A stretch of 18,104 bases of DNA from Halieaceae bacterium UBA6060 (GTDB lineage Bacteria; Pseudomonadota; Gammaproteobacteria; Pseudomonadales; Halieaceae): contig DIYG01000051.1 of the NCBI GenBank assembly GCA_002428935.1, forward strand, positions 3,172 through 21,275, in the 5' to 3' direction. Made by a program: the position numbers and the translations under genes. The notes beneath the pieces are model-generated. The model did no database searches and had not been told where the DNA came from. It saw nothing but the letters and a program-made list of their open reading frames with translations. Below are positions 7,828 through 14,622 of this stretch, piece after piece (the stretch's first letter is position 1; each line of letters opens with the position of its first letter).

Positions 7828-8251
7828 CCGCGGGCTCTTCGTCGGTGACAAGCTCGGCGTCTTGGGTGGATTCCTCCGCAGCTTCCTCAGGTTTGGCCCA
7901 TTCCGGTAGGTAATCACCGCGGATTTCCCTCAGACGGTCATTTTCAAAGTAAATGGATACCTGAGCCTCGCGAATGATGGTCCGGCCGTTGCGGATCACG
8001 TAGGGGTAGTCCCAGCGATCTGGATTGAAGGTGTCTTCCACCAGCGGAGAGCCCATGATGAAGCGTACCTGGCGGCGACTCATGCCCAACTCCAACTGCT
8101 CGATCATCTCCTGATCGACGAGGTTGCCCTGTTCGATATCGATACGATAGACACCGGGGAAGCCCACGAAACCACAGCCAGATAGCCCTGCAAGACACAG
8201 GCCGGACAAAAGTAAGACGACAATAAAGTTATACGGGGCAGAGCGCTTCAA
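7820..8251 (-). CDS. bamE: Outer-membrane protein assembly lipoprotein BamE (SmpA/OmlA)
   Basis: BamE is a small lipoprotein of the BAM complex, which inserts beta-barrel proteins into the outer membrane from the periplasmic side. The 143-residue product has a lipoprotein signal with lipobox LSGC (acylated Cys26). The SmpA/OmlA domain follows: VYRIDIEQGNLVDQEMIEQL, LGMSRRQVRFIMGSPLVEDTF and WDYPYVI, then a strand near VSIYFENDRL. An acidic, Ala/Glu-rich tail closes the protein. The start codon is TTG: a stop lies two codons upstream in frame, no ATG fits, and GGAAG is 7 bases away. It is divergent from fur, as in Pseudomonas, and converges on rnfH. Confidence 0.94.
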   Translation of the reverse strand: MKRSAPYNFIVVLLLSGLCLAGLSGCGFVGFPGVYRIDIEQGNLVDQEMIEQLELGMSRRQVRFIMGSPLVEDTFNPDRWDYPYVIRNGRTIIREAQVSIYFENDRLREIRGDYLPEWAKPEEAAEESTQDAELVTDEEPAAS

Positions 8252-8275
8252 GGATTAGCTTCCACTCACTTTGGC

Positions 8276-8296
8276 GGGGTGGCATCATACCGCCCC
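8276..8296. other. GC-rich hairpin between bamE and fur
   Basis: GGGGTGG and CCGCCCC form 7 pairs, one of them a T-G wobble, around a 7-base loop in the 72-base divergent gap. It could be an operator or the start of the fur leader. No clear Fur box was found in this gap. Confidence 0.25.
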
Positions 8297-8323
8297 GGAT
8301 TTGTGCAGAGAAGACCGCGCGTT

Positions 8324-8740
8324 ATGCCCCATAGTAACCACCATTTACGCAATGCTGGCCTCAAGGTCACGCTGCCGCGCGTCAAGATACTGCAGATTCT
8401 TCAGGAATCTGATAGCGATTCTCGCCATCTGAGTGCCGAAGACGTGTATCAACTCCTGCGGGACGCCGGAGAAGATGTCGGCCTCGCGACGGTATATCGA
8501 GTGCTTACACAGTTCGAAAGCGCCGGTTTGGTTACTCGTCACAACTTCGAAGCCGGTCACTCGGTGTTTGAACTCGACCACGGTGAGCATCACGATCATA
8601 TGGTGCGCACCGATACGGGCCAGGTCATTGAGTTCACCGATGCGGTGATTGAAGAGCGGCAGAAGAAAATCTGCGAAGAGCACGGTTTCGAGCTCGTCGA
8701 TCACTCTCTGGTGTTGTACGTGCGGAAAATCGACGCCTGA
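8324..8740 (+). CDS. fur: Ferric uptake regulator Fur
   Basis: Fur is a dimeric Fe(II)-dependent repressor of iron-uptake genes. The 138-residue product opens with LRNAGLKVTLPRVKILQIL, followed by the recognition helix region VGLATVYRVLTQFESAGLV. The metal site FELDHGEHHDHM has His89, His90 and His92, and FELVDHSLVLYVRK lies near the end. The Cys-x-x-Cys pair that binds structural zinc in E. coli Fur is absent (RTDTGQ in that place); only one Cys (117) exists. P. aeruginosa Fur likewise lacks the full pair. The start MPHSNHHLRN fits known Fur proteins; an earlier in-frame ATG at 8279 would add 15 unrelated residues. AGAG lies 13 bases upstream. It is divergent from bamE and convergent with recN. 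Confidence 0.95.
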   Translation: MPHSNHHLRNAGLKVTLPRVKILQILQESDSDSRHLSAEDVYQLLRDAGEDVGLATVYRVLTQFESAGLVTRHNFEAGHSVFELDHGEHHDHMVRTDTGQVIEFTDAVIEERQKKICEEHGFELVDHSLVLYVRKIDA

Positions 8741-8751
8741 GGCGACGCGAT

Positions 8752-10407
8752 TCAAGCCCCGCCGGCGAGCATCTCTCGGGCGTGAGCGAGGGTGTTCTCG
8801 GTCATTTTCACACCGCCCAGCATGCGGGCGATTTCCTCGATGCGTTGCTTCTCGTCCAGAAGCGACAAGCTGGATGACACCGCTTTGCCTTTGCCGGTCT
8901 TAGCCACCTGGAGGTGCTGGTTGCCCTGGGCAGCGACCTGCGCCAGGTGTGTAACGCAAAGCACCTGAGAGTCCTTGCCCATTTCCGCCAACAGGCGGCC
9001 AACCACCTCGGCAACGGCACCGCCGATGCCTACATCGACCTCGTCAAACACCATACAGGGCACCGTGGTATCTCCGACCGTGGCGACCTGCACCGCAAGG
9101 CTAATCCGCGAAAGCTCCCCTCCCGAGGCAACGCGGGCCAGGCTCTGAGGCTCGGCGCCCGGATTCGTAGCGATCAAGAACTCCACGTCTTCCGTACCCA
9201 GGGGGTGGGGTGTCTCGCTGTCTCGGGGCGTTAGGGCCACTTCAAAACGGCAGGTGTTCATGGACAGCTTGCCCAGGAGCTTGGCGACTTCCTTCTCCAG
9301 CTTGCGAGACCCTTTGGTTCGCAGTTCCACCAGGGTCTTGGCCGCTACCTCGTACTGTTGGGATAGGGCGGTTAGCTCTGCCTCCAAGGCCTCGAGACGA
9401 TCGTCGCTGGAATCCAGGGCCAATAGCTCTTCGCTCAGCGTTTCGTGGTGGGCAGGCAGCGCTTCCGCTTCGATGCGATGTTTACGAGCCAGGGAGTACA
9501 CGGTGTCCAGTCGCGCCTCAACTTCTTCCAGGCGCTGAGGATTGCTTTCACAGCCGGCCAGGTACTGTTGCAACTCCAGGCGGGCTTCATCGATCTGAAT
9601 TGCCGCCGACTGGAGCATCTCGCGGGCGTTTCCCACGGCGGCGAGATCGTGGAGCTCGGGGTCCAACTCGCCGATGGCTGCGCGAACGCCAGCTTCCTGG
9701 TTTTCGCAGAGCTCAATGGAGCGCGCGGCCTGGCGCTGGATAATGTCCGCATTTGCCAGCAGACGCTGCTCGTTTTCGAGGCTTTGCAGCTCTCCCGGCT
9801 TCAGCGCCAACTCGTCCAGCTCGCTCACTTGATAGCGCAGTAACTGCTCGCGGTCGGCTTGCTCCCTTTGTGTATCGCGAAGGCTCGTGAGTTGCTCGTG
9901 GAGGCTTTTCCATTGCCGGGCGGTTTCATCCACCTCCGTAAGCTTTGGTCGTGCCTTGGCGTAGCTGTCCAAGAGTGCCCGCTGGTGAGCGCGGCGCACA
10001 AGGGATTGATGGGCGTGTTGCCCATGGATATCGATCAGCAGTCCGCCGAGGGCTGCGCAGTCCTGTAACGTCGCTGGACTGCCATTGATAAACGCGCGGG
10101 AGCGGCCCTCACGCGTTAGCACTCGACGAAGGAGGCAGTCCTCTCCGGCGCTCAATTCTCGCTCCGCGAGCCAGGCCTGCGCCGCAGGGATCGCTCCCAC
10201 ATCAAAGTTGGCGGATAGCTCGGCGCGCTCACTGCCGGGTCGGATTGCGGAGCTGTCGGCACGATCACCCAAACACAGGCCCAGGGCATCCAGGATGATG
10301 GATTTGCCGGCGCCGGTTTCGCCCGTCAGTACCGTCAAGCCACCCTGGAATTCCACCTGCAGCGTATCGACAACGGTGAACTGACTGATGCTGATATGCG
10401 TGAGCAT
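8752..10407 (-). CDS. recN: DNA repair ATPase RecN
   Basis: RecN is an SMC-like ATPase acting in the cytoplasm in double-strand break repair. The 551-residue length matches the E. coli protein. Visible in order are the opening MLTHISISQFTVVDTLQVEF, Walker A GETGAGKS (residues 29-36), a long coiled-coil middle rich in Glu, Leu and Gln, the ABC signature region VASGGELSRISLAVQV, and Walker B with D-loop MVFDEVDVGIGG. The ATG at 10407 has GAGG 5 bases upstream and gives the family N-terminus; an upstream in-frame start at 10458 would add 17 unrelated basic residues. It converges on fur with 11 bases between the stops and is divergent from hrcA. No LexA box of the E. coli type (CTGT-N8-ACAG) is seen in its promoter region. 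Confidence 0.96.
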   Translation of the reverse strand: MLTHISISQFTVVDTLQVEFQGGLTVLTGETGAGKSIILDALGLCLGDRADSSAIRPGSERAELSANFDVGAIPAAQAWLAERELSAGEDCLLRRVLTREGRSRAFINGSPATLQDCAALGGLLIDIHGQHAHQSLVRRAHQRALLDSYAKARPKLTEVDETARQWKSLHEQLTSLRDTQREQADREQLLRYQVSELDELALKPGELQSLENEQRLLANADIIQRQAARSIELCENQEAGVRAAIGELDPELHDLAAVGNAREMLQSAAIQIDEARLELQQYLAGCESNPQRLEEVEARLDTVYSLARKHRIEAEALPAHHETLSEELLALDSSDDRLEALEAELTALSQQYEVAAKTLVELRTKGSRKLEKEVAKLLGKLSMNTCRFEVALTPRDSETPHPLGTEDVEFLIATNPGAEPQSLARVASGGELSRISLAVQVATVGDTTVPCMVFDEVDVGIGGAVAEVVGRLLAEMGKDSQVLCVTHLAQVAAQGNQHLQVAKTGKGKAVSSSLSLLDEKQRIEEIARMLGGVKMTENTLAHAREMLAGGA

Positions 10408-10455
10408 GGGGCCCTCGAGATCTCTGCGGCGTTTTATAGCGCATCGCGAGGAGCG

Positions 10456-10484
10456 CATAAACCATCCCTTGGTTTACCGGTCAA
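10456..10484 (-). promoter_or_regulatory. recN: Candidate recN promoter with embedded inverted repeat
   Basis: On the minus strand TTGACC (10479-10484) and TTTATG (10456-10461) are 17 bases apart. A perfect inverted repeat TAAACC-N7-GGTTTA (10458-10476) covers the spacer and -10, as an operator would. The -10 match is weak; TATAAA at 10433-10438 is an alternative -10 lacking a good -35. Confidence 0.35.
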
Positions 10485-10498
10485 TGGAAGGCTCCACT

Positions 10499-10526
10499 TT
10501 GCCCGCTCACAGGTCTGTGCTAAAAC
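10499..10526 (+). promoter_or_regulatory. hrcA: Candidate hrcA promoter
   Basis: TTGCCC (10499-10504) and TAAAAC (10521-10526) are 16 bases apart, upstream of the hrcA ATG. A CACAG-GT-CTGTG inverted repeat (10508-10519) fills the spacer. All matches are partial. Confidence 0.3.
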
Positions 10527-10548
10527 CAACGCCTATGTCGGAATCTCC

Positions 10549-11589
10549 ATGAGTGTGAGCAACGAACTGTCAGATCGAGCAGGCACCTTGCTCCGTGCCC
10601 TCGTGGAGCTGCACATTCGTGACGGCCAGCCCGTAGGCTCGAGAACGCTACAGGAAGAAGCCGGTTTGCCGGTGAGCGCCGCGACGATCCGCAACGCCAT
10701 GTCGGATCTAGAGGAACGCGGCTTTCTCCACTCGCCCCATACCTCCGCAGGACGAGTGCCCACGGCCCAGGGCTATCGGTTCTTCGTCGATACGCTTTTG
10801 CAGGTGCAGGATGGGTTGGATCATCGGGCCCTAGATTCCCTGCGCAGTGAACTCCATCCCGATCGCAACGCAACGGAGCTTGTGCAGAGCGCCTCAAGCC
10901 TATTGTCCTCTATTACGGCGCAGGCGGGAGTCGTGACGGTGCCCCGTCCGGCCCGACAACCGTTGCGACAGGTCGAGTTTCTGCCCCTTTCCGGTGACCG
11001 GGTGCTGGTTATCCTGGTGATCAATCAGCGAGAGGTGCAAAACCGCATCATCCATACGCGCCGGGTGTTTTCGGAACAAGAGCTGCGCGAGGCGGCGGTG
11101 CAGCTCAACAGGCGCTTTGCCGGTCGTGAACTGCAAGATGTGCAGAGCGAAGTCGAACGAGAGCTGGAAGCCGCCCGCAGTCAACTTGATGACTATCTTT
11201 CGGCCACCCTGGATCTGGCTCAGCAGGCCCTGGCTGATGATCAAGATCCCATCGATTATCTGGTTGTTGGGGAGAACCGCCTGCTTGAGGGCGCCAGCCC
11301 AGAGCAATTGGATCAGGTTCGTGAACTCCTGGCGGCCCTGGAGCGAAAACAAGACTTGTTACACCTGCTAGATCGCTGTGCCACTGCAGATGGTGTAAAA
11401 ATCTTTATAGGTGAGGAGTCTGGAGCCGATGCTTTTGGCGATTATTCGCTTATCACCGCGCCTTACGGCGACGGTACGCGGACCCTCGGAGTCCTTGGTG
11501 TCATCGGCCCAACGCGGATGGCCTACGATAGGGTGATACCCATCGTAGACGTCACATCCCGGATGCTGAGTTCCGCCCTGGGCAATTAG
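10549..11589 (+). CDS. hrcA: Heat-inducible transcription repressor HrcA
   Basis: HrcA represses chaperone operons by binding the CIRCE inverted repeat and is kept active by GroEL. The 346-residue length is typical. The winged-helix part shows LLRALVELHIRDGQPVGSRTL, VSAATIRNAMSDLEERGFL and the very characteristic SPHTSAGRVPTAQGYRFFVD. The ligand-type domain and the closing GVLGVIGPTRMAYDRVIPIV follow. The ATG at 10549 has GGAA 6 bases upstream and yields the usual N-terminus; the frame is open further upstream without similarity. It lies directly before grpE but is separated from it by a sigma-32-type promoter. No CIRCE sequence is found anywhere in the window, so its targets, probably groESL, must lie elsewhere. 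Pseudomonas has no hrcA in the equivalent place; Xanthomonas/Xylella have this hrcA-grpE-dnaK-dnaJ order. Confidence 0.96.
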   Translation: MSVSNELSDRAGTLLRALVELHIRDGQPVGSRTLQEEAGLPVSAATIRNAMSDLEERGFLHSPHTSAGRVPTAQGYRFFVDTLLQVQDGLDHRALDSLRSELHPDRNATELVQSASSLLSSITAQAGVVTVPRPARQPLRQVEFLPLSGDRVLVILVINQREVQNRIIHTRRVFSEQELREAAVQLNRRFAGRELQDVQSEVERELEAARSQLDDYLSATLDLAQQALADDQDPIDYLVVGENRLLEGASPEQLDQVRELLAALERKQDLLHLLDRCATADGVKIFIGEESGADAFGDYSLITAPYGDGTRTLGVLGVIGPTRMAYDRVIPIVDVTSRMLSSALGN

Positions 11590-11642
11590 TAAGCACTTCC
11601 GGGTCCAGTCCAGCGACCTTCCCGAATTTCTGCTGAAGAACC

Positions 11643-11671
11643 CTTGAAAACTCTGGGGGCTGTCCCCATTT
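11643..11671 (+). promoter_or_regulatory. grpE: Sigma-32 (RpoH) heat-shock promoter of grpE
   Basis: CTTGAAA at 11643-11649 and CCCCATTT at 11664-11671 are 14 bases apart, matching the E. coli RpoH consensus in both elements. It lies 68 bases before the grpE GTG. Confidence 0.85.
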
Positions 11672-11686
11672 GCCCAGGGATGGGCA
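11671..11686 (+). promoter_or_regulatory. grpE: Perfect inverted repeat at the predicted grpE transcription start
   Basis: TGCCCA-GGGA-TGGGCA follows the sigma-32 -10 element directly, so it would cover the start of the mRNA. It could act as an operator or as a 5' stabilising hairpin. Confidence 0.4.
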
Positions 11687-11728
11687 GGGCGACGATAGGT
11701 CGACCTGCGGTAACGGGAACGCATCACC

Positions 11729-11739
11729 AGGAGATTGGG
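11729..11739 (+). promoter_or_regulatory. grpE: Shine-Dalgarno deciding the grpE GTG start
   Basis: AGGAG at 11729-11733 lies 6 bases before GTG 11740, the only well-placed ribosome site in the leader. Confidence 0.75.
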
Positions 11740-12405
11740 GTGGCGGAAGAAAAACTGGACCAGGATCAGGTGGCTGACAGCGAAGCTATCGAGGGCAACG
11801 CGAAAGAGGCCGGAGTTGGCGACACCGCCACGGATGCCTCAGCGGCGCAGGACCAAGCCGTTGAAGGTGCACTTGAAAGCACCCACGCCGGGCAAGACCA
11901 CGAGCTGTCGGCAGACGGAGTTGTGAAGGAGACCCTTGATGAGCAGGTAGCCCAGCTCCAGAGCGATCTCGAACAGGCCAAAGACATGGCCCTGCGCGCT
12001 CAAGCGGATGCGCAGAACATCAAGCGTCGCGCTGAGCAAGATGTCGAAAAAGCCCGTAAATACGCCCTTGAGCGGTTTTCTGGGGAGCTGTTGCCGGTGG
12101 TGGACAACCTGGAGCGCGCATTGGAAGCGGCCCATGGTGATGAGGAAGCGGTTAAACCGATCGCCGAGGGTGTGGAGCTTACCCTGAAGAACCTCCTCGA
12201 CGTATTGAAAAAGTTTCAGGTTGAGCCCGTAGACCCCGTCGGCGAGCCCTTTGACCCGAATCTTCATCAGGCCATGAGCATGGTGGAGAACCCGGACGCG
12301 GAGCCCAATACGGTGCTCACCGTGATGCAGAAGGGCTACACCCTCAACGGGCGCCTTATTCGACCGGCTATGGTCATGGTGAGCAAGGCGCCGGCCGCCG
12401 GATAG
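11740..12405 (+). CDS. grpE: Nucleotide exchange factor GrpE
   Basis: GrpE is the dimeric co-chaperone that releases ADP from DnaK. The product is 221 residues. An acidic, low-complexity N-terminal arm of about 65 residues (longer than in E. coli) precedes the coiled-coil region LQSDLEQAKDMALRAQADAQ, followed by RAEQDVEKARKYALERF, LLPVVDNLERAL and the DnaK-contacting beta domain with GEPFDPNLHQAMSMV, VLTVMQKGYTLNGRLIRPAMV at the end. I choose GTG at 11740 because AGGAG ends 6 bases upstream. Earlier in-frame starts lie within the sigma-32 promoter (TTG at 11644) or at the transcription start (ATG at 11680) and cannot be used from that promoter. Confidence 0.94.
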   Translation: MAEEKLDQDQVADSEAIEGNAKEAGVGDTATDASAAQDQAVEGALESTHAGQDHELSADGVVKETLDEQVAQLQSDLEQAKDMALRAQADAQNIKRRAEQDVEKARKYALERFSGELLPVVDNLERALEAAHGDEEAVKPIAEGVELTLKNLLDVLKKFQVEPVDPVGEPFDPNLHQAMSMVENPDAEPNTVLTVMQKGYTLNGRLIRPAMVMVSKAPAAG

Positions 12406-12447
12406 GGTGGTCAAAAGGCTACGAAAACCCTGAGGATTTTTCTCGCA

Positions 12448-12479
12448 AGCCCTTGAATTCATGGGCTGCGGCCTCAAAT
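12448..12479 (+). promoter_or_regulatory. dnaK: Sigma-32-like dnaK promoter overlapping a near-perfect 20-base palindrome
   Basis: CTTGAAT (12452-12458) and CCTCAAAT (12472-12479) are 13 bases apart, a recognisable but imperfect RpoH promoter. Positions 12448-12467 form AGCCCTTGAATTCATGGGCT, pairing at 9 of 10 positions and burying the -35 element. It lies in the 151-base gap between grpE and dnaK, which otherwise shows no gene. Confidence 0.5.
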
Positions 12480-12556
12480 AGAGCACAGATTGCAAAAAAC
12501 TGAGGCAGCGCCGGCCACCAAGCCGCAGCAGCGTCTGCCGAACTGGGAGAATAGCT

Positions 12557-14497
12557 ATGGGCAAGATTATTGGAATTGACCTGGGGACGACGAACTCCTG
12601 CGTCTCCGTACTGGATGGCGATGCACCTCGGGTAATCGAGAACGCCGAGGGCGATCGCACCACGCCTTCCATCGTCGGTTATACCGATGACGGAGAAATT
12701 CTGGTGGGCCAGAGCGCCAAGCGTCAGGCCGTGACCAATCCTCAGAACACCCTCTTTGCGGTGAAACGACTCATCGGCCGCAAATTCAAAGATGACGTCG
12801 TGCAGAAAGACATCTCCATGGTTCCCTACAACATTGTTGCAGCGGACAACGGCGATGCCTGGGTTGAGGCCAAAGGCGAGAAAATGGCTCCGCCGCAGGT
12901 GTCCGCGGAAGTTCTGCGCAAGATGAAGAAGACCGCCGAAGAGTTCCTCGGCGAGACTGTCAGCGAAGCGGTTATCACCGTACCGGCCTACTTCAACGAT
13001 TCCCAGCGTCAGGCGACCAAAGACGCCGGCAAGATAGCGGGTCTGGACGTCAAGCGGATAATCAATGAGCCCACTGCGGCGGCCCTGGCCTATGGCATGG
13101 ACAAGGCCAAAGGTGACCATACCATCGCGGTGTATGACCTTGGTGGCGGTACCTTTGATATCTCCATCATCGAGATCGCGGAAGTCGATGGTGAGCATCA
13201 GTTCGAAGTGCTTTCTACCAACGGGGACACCTTCCTCGGCGGTGAAGACTTTGATCTGCGTCTCATCGAGTATCTGGCCGATGAGTTTAAGAAGGAAAGC
13301 GGCATCGATCTGCACAATGATCCGCTGGCCTTGCAGCGTCTAAAAGAAGCTGCGGAGAAAGCCAAGATTGAGCTGTCCAGCGCACAGCAGACGGAAGTCA
13401 ATCTGCCCTATATTACGGCGGATGCCTCGGGGCCGAAGCACCTAGTGGTGAAACTCAGCCGCTCCAAGCTTGAGTCGTTGGTGGAAGAACTGGTTACTCG
13501 TTCCATCGAGCCGGTCAAGGTCGCGCTGAAAGATGCAGATCTTTCTCCGAGCGACATTGACGACGTGATTCTGGTGGGTGGCCAAACGCGTATGCCGCTG
13601 GTGCAGCAGACCGTGGCGGACTTTTTTGGCAAAGAGCCCCGCAAGGACGTAAACCCCGATGAAGCGGTGGCCATGGGTGCCTCTATTCAGGGCGCGGTGC
13701 TTGCCGGTGACGTTAAAGACGTGTTGCTTCTGGACGTGACGCCACTGACCCTGGGTATTGAAACCATGGGTGGAGTGGCCACACCGCTGATCGAGAAGAA
13801 CACGACGATTCCGACGAAGAAGTCGCAGATCTTCTCTACGGCAGACGACAATCAGACGGCGGTAACCATTCACGTGGTCCAGGGCGAGCGCAAGCAAGCA
13901 GCGCAAAACAAGTCTCTCGGTCGCTTTGACCTGGCGGACATTCCGCCGGCACCCCGTGGCATGCCGCAGATCGAGGTGACCTTTGATTTGGACGCTAACG
14001 GCATCTTGCATGTGGGCGCGAAGGACAAAGCCACGGGCAAGGAACAGTCCATCCGCATCACCGCGTCGGGCGGTTTGTCGGACGACGAAATCGAGTCCAT
14101 GGTGGCTGACGCCGAGGCGAATGCCGAAGCGGATGCCAAGTTCGAAGAGCTGATCACGGCCCGCAACACTTGCGAAGGTTTGATTCACGCGGCGAAGAAA
14201 ACCGTCGAAGAAGCCGGTGAGCACGCCACGGATGACGAAAAGGCGGCGATCGAAGCTGCCATTGCGGAAGCCGAGGAAGCAGTGAAGACCGACGACAAGG
14301 AAGCCATTGACGCGGCCGCCAACAAGCTCACGGAGACCACTGGTCCTGTTGCCCAGAAAATGTATCAGGCGCAAGCCGAATCGGCCCAGGCTGATGCTGC
14401 TGGGGCGGAAGAGGCCGCAGGCGCAGGTGAGGAAGCTGCGGCAGCGGATGACGTCGTTGATGCTGAGTTTGAGGAAGTCAGCGACGACAAGAAGTAA
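12557..14497 (+). CDS. dnaK: Chaperone DnaK (Hsp70)
   Basis: DnaK is the cytoplasmic ATP-driven Hsp70 that binds unfolded segments with DnaJ and GrpE. The 646-residue length is near the E. coli protein. Nucleotide-binding motifs are IGIDLGTTNSCVSV at residues 4-17, VITVPAYFNDSQRQATKDAG, AVYDLGGGTFDISIIEI, and VILVGGQTRMPLVQQ. The linker DVLLLDVTPLTLGIET is intact, the substrate-binding domain follows, and the helical lid ends in an Ala/Glu-rich tail closing with EFEEVSDDKK, like the EEVKDKK end of E. coli. GGGAGA sits 6 bases before the ATG. The gene has its own putative sigma-32 promoter, can also be read from grpE, and is followed by two hairpins before dnaJ. Confidence 0.98.
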   Translation: MGKIIGIDLGTTNSCVSVLDGDAPRVIENAEGDRTTPSIVGYTDDGEILVGQSAKRQAVTNPQNTLFAVKRLIGRKFKDDVVQKDISMVPYNIVAADNGDAWVEAKGEKMAPPQVSAEVLRKMKKTAEEFLGETVSEAVITVPAYFNDSQRQATKDAGKIAGLDVKRIINEPTAAALAYGMDKAKGDHTIAVYDLGGGTFDISIIEIAEVDGEHQFEVLSTNGDTFLGGEDFDLRLIEYLADEFKKESGIDLHNDPLALQRLKEAAEKAKIELSSAQQTEVNLPYITADASGPKHLVVKLSRSKLESLVEELVTRSIEPVKVALKDADLSPSDIDDVILVGGQTRMPLVQQTVADFFGKEPRKDVNPDEAVAMGASIQGAVLAGDVKDVLLLDVTPLTLGIETMGGVATPLIEKNTTIPTKKSQIFSTADDNQTAVTIHVVQGERKQAAQNKSLGRFDLADIPPAPRGMPQIEVTFDLDANGILHVGAKDKATGKEQSIRITASGGLSDDEIESMVADAEANAEADAKFEELITARNTCEGLIHAAKKTVEEAGEHATDDEKAAIEAAIAEAEEAVKTDDKEAIDAAANKLTETTGPVAQKMYQAQAESAQADAAGAEEAAGAGEEAAAADDVVDAEFEEVSDDKK

Positions 14498-14510
14498 ACT
14501 GGCACGTTTG

Positions 14511-14540
14511 ACGGTTGTCGGTAGCTGATACCGAGACCGT
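14511..14540 (+). other. First intergenic hairpin between dnaK and dnaJ
   Basis: ACGGT-TG-TCGGTA pairs with TACCGA-G-ACCGT around GCTGA, giving 11 base pairs with a small internal loop. No T-run follows. A likely role is mRNA processing or 3' protection of the dnaK message. Confidence 0.55.
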
Positions 14541-14557
14541 CGGATCGATGGTTGGGC

Positions 14558-14590
14558 ACAACGCGGGACTTCTGAGCCCGCGTTGTTGTT
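14558..14590 (+). terminator. Strong hairpin, partial terminator, between dnaK and dnaJ
   Basis: ACAACGCGGG and CCCGCGTTGT form a perfect 10-pair stem with a 9-base loop (14558-14586). It is followed by TGTT, a poor T-run, so it probably reduces rather than stops read-through into dnaJ. No separate dnaJ promoter is evident, which argues for leaky termination or for mRNA processing. Confidence 0.5.
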
Positions 14591-14591
14591 T

Positions 14592-14622
14592 AGGAGGATG
14601 AGCGGATTTACCGCTGTGGACT
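14592..14622 (+). promoter_or_regulatory. dnaJ: dnaJ ribosome-binding site with a hairpin between Shine-Dalgarno and start
   Basis: AGGAGG (14592-14597) is 25 bases from the dnaJ ATG, normally too far. Between them AGCGG-ATTTA-CCGCT (14601-14615) is a perfect 5-pair hairpin; folding it leaves about 10 bases, a workable spacing. No other good Shine-Dalgarno exists and a stop at 14599 closes the frame upstream. Confidence 0.55.

Noticed and set aside
10116..10124. TTAGCACTC, identical to the left half of CIRCE
   Set aside because: It lies inside the recN coding region and the bases at the correct distance (10134-10142) do not form the right half. Chance match.
13442..14374. 310-codon minus-strand frame inside dnaK
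   Set aside because: It is a frame shadow of the highly biased dnaK codons; the predicted protein is His/Arg/Leu-rich with no known domain.
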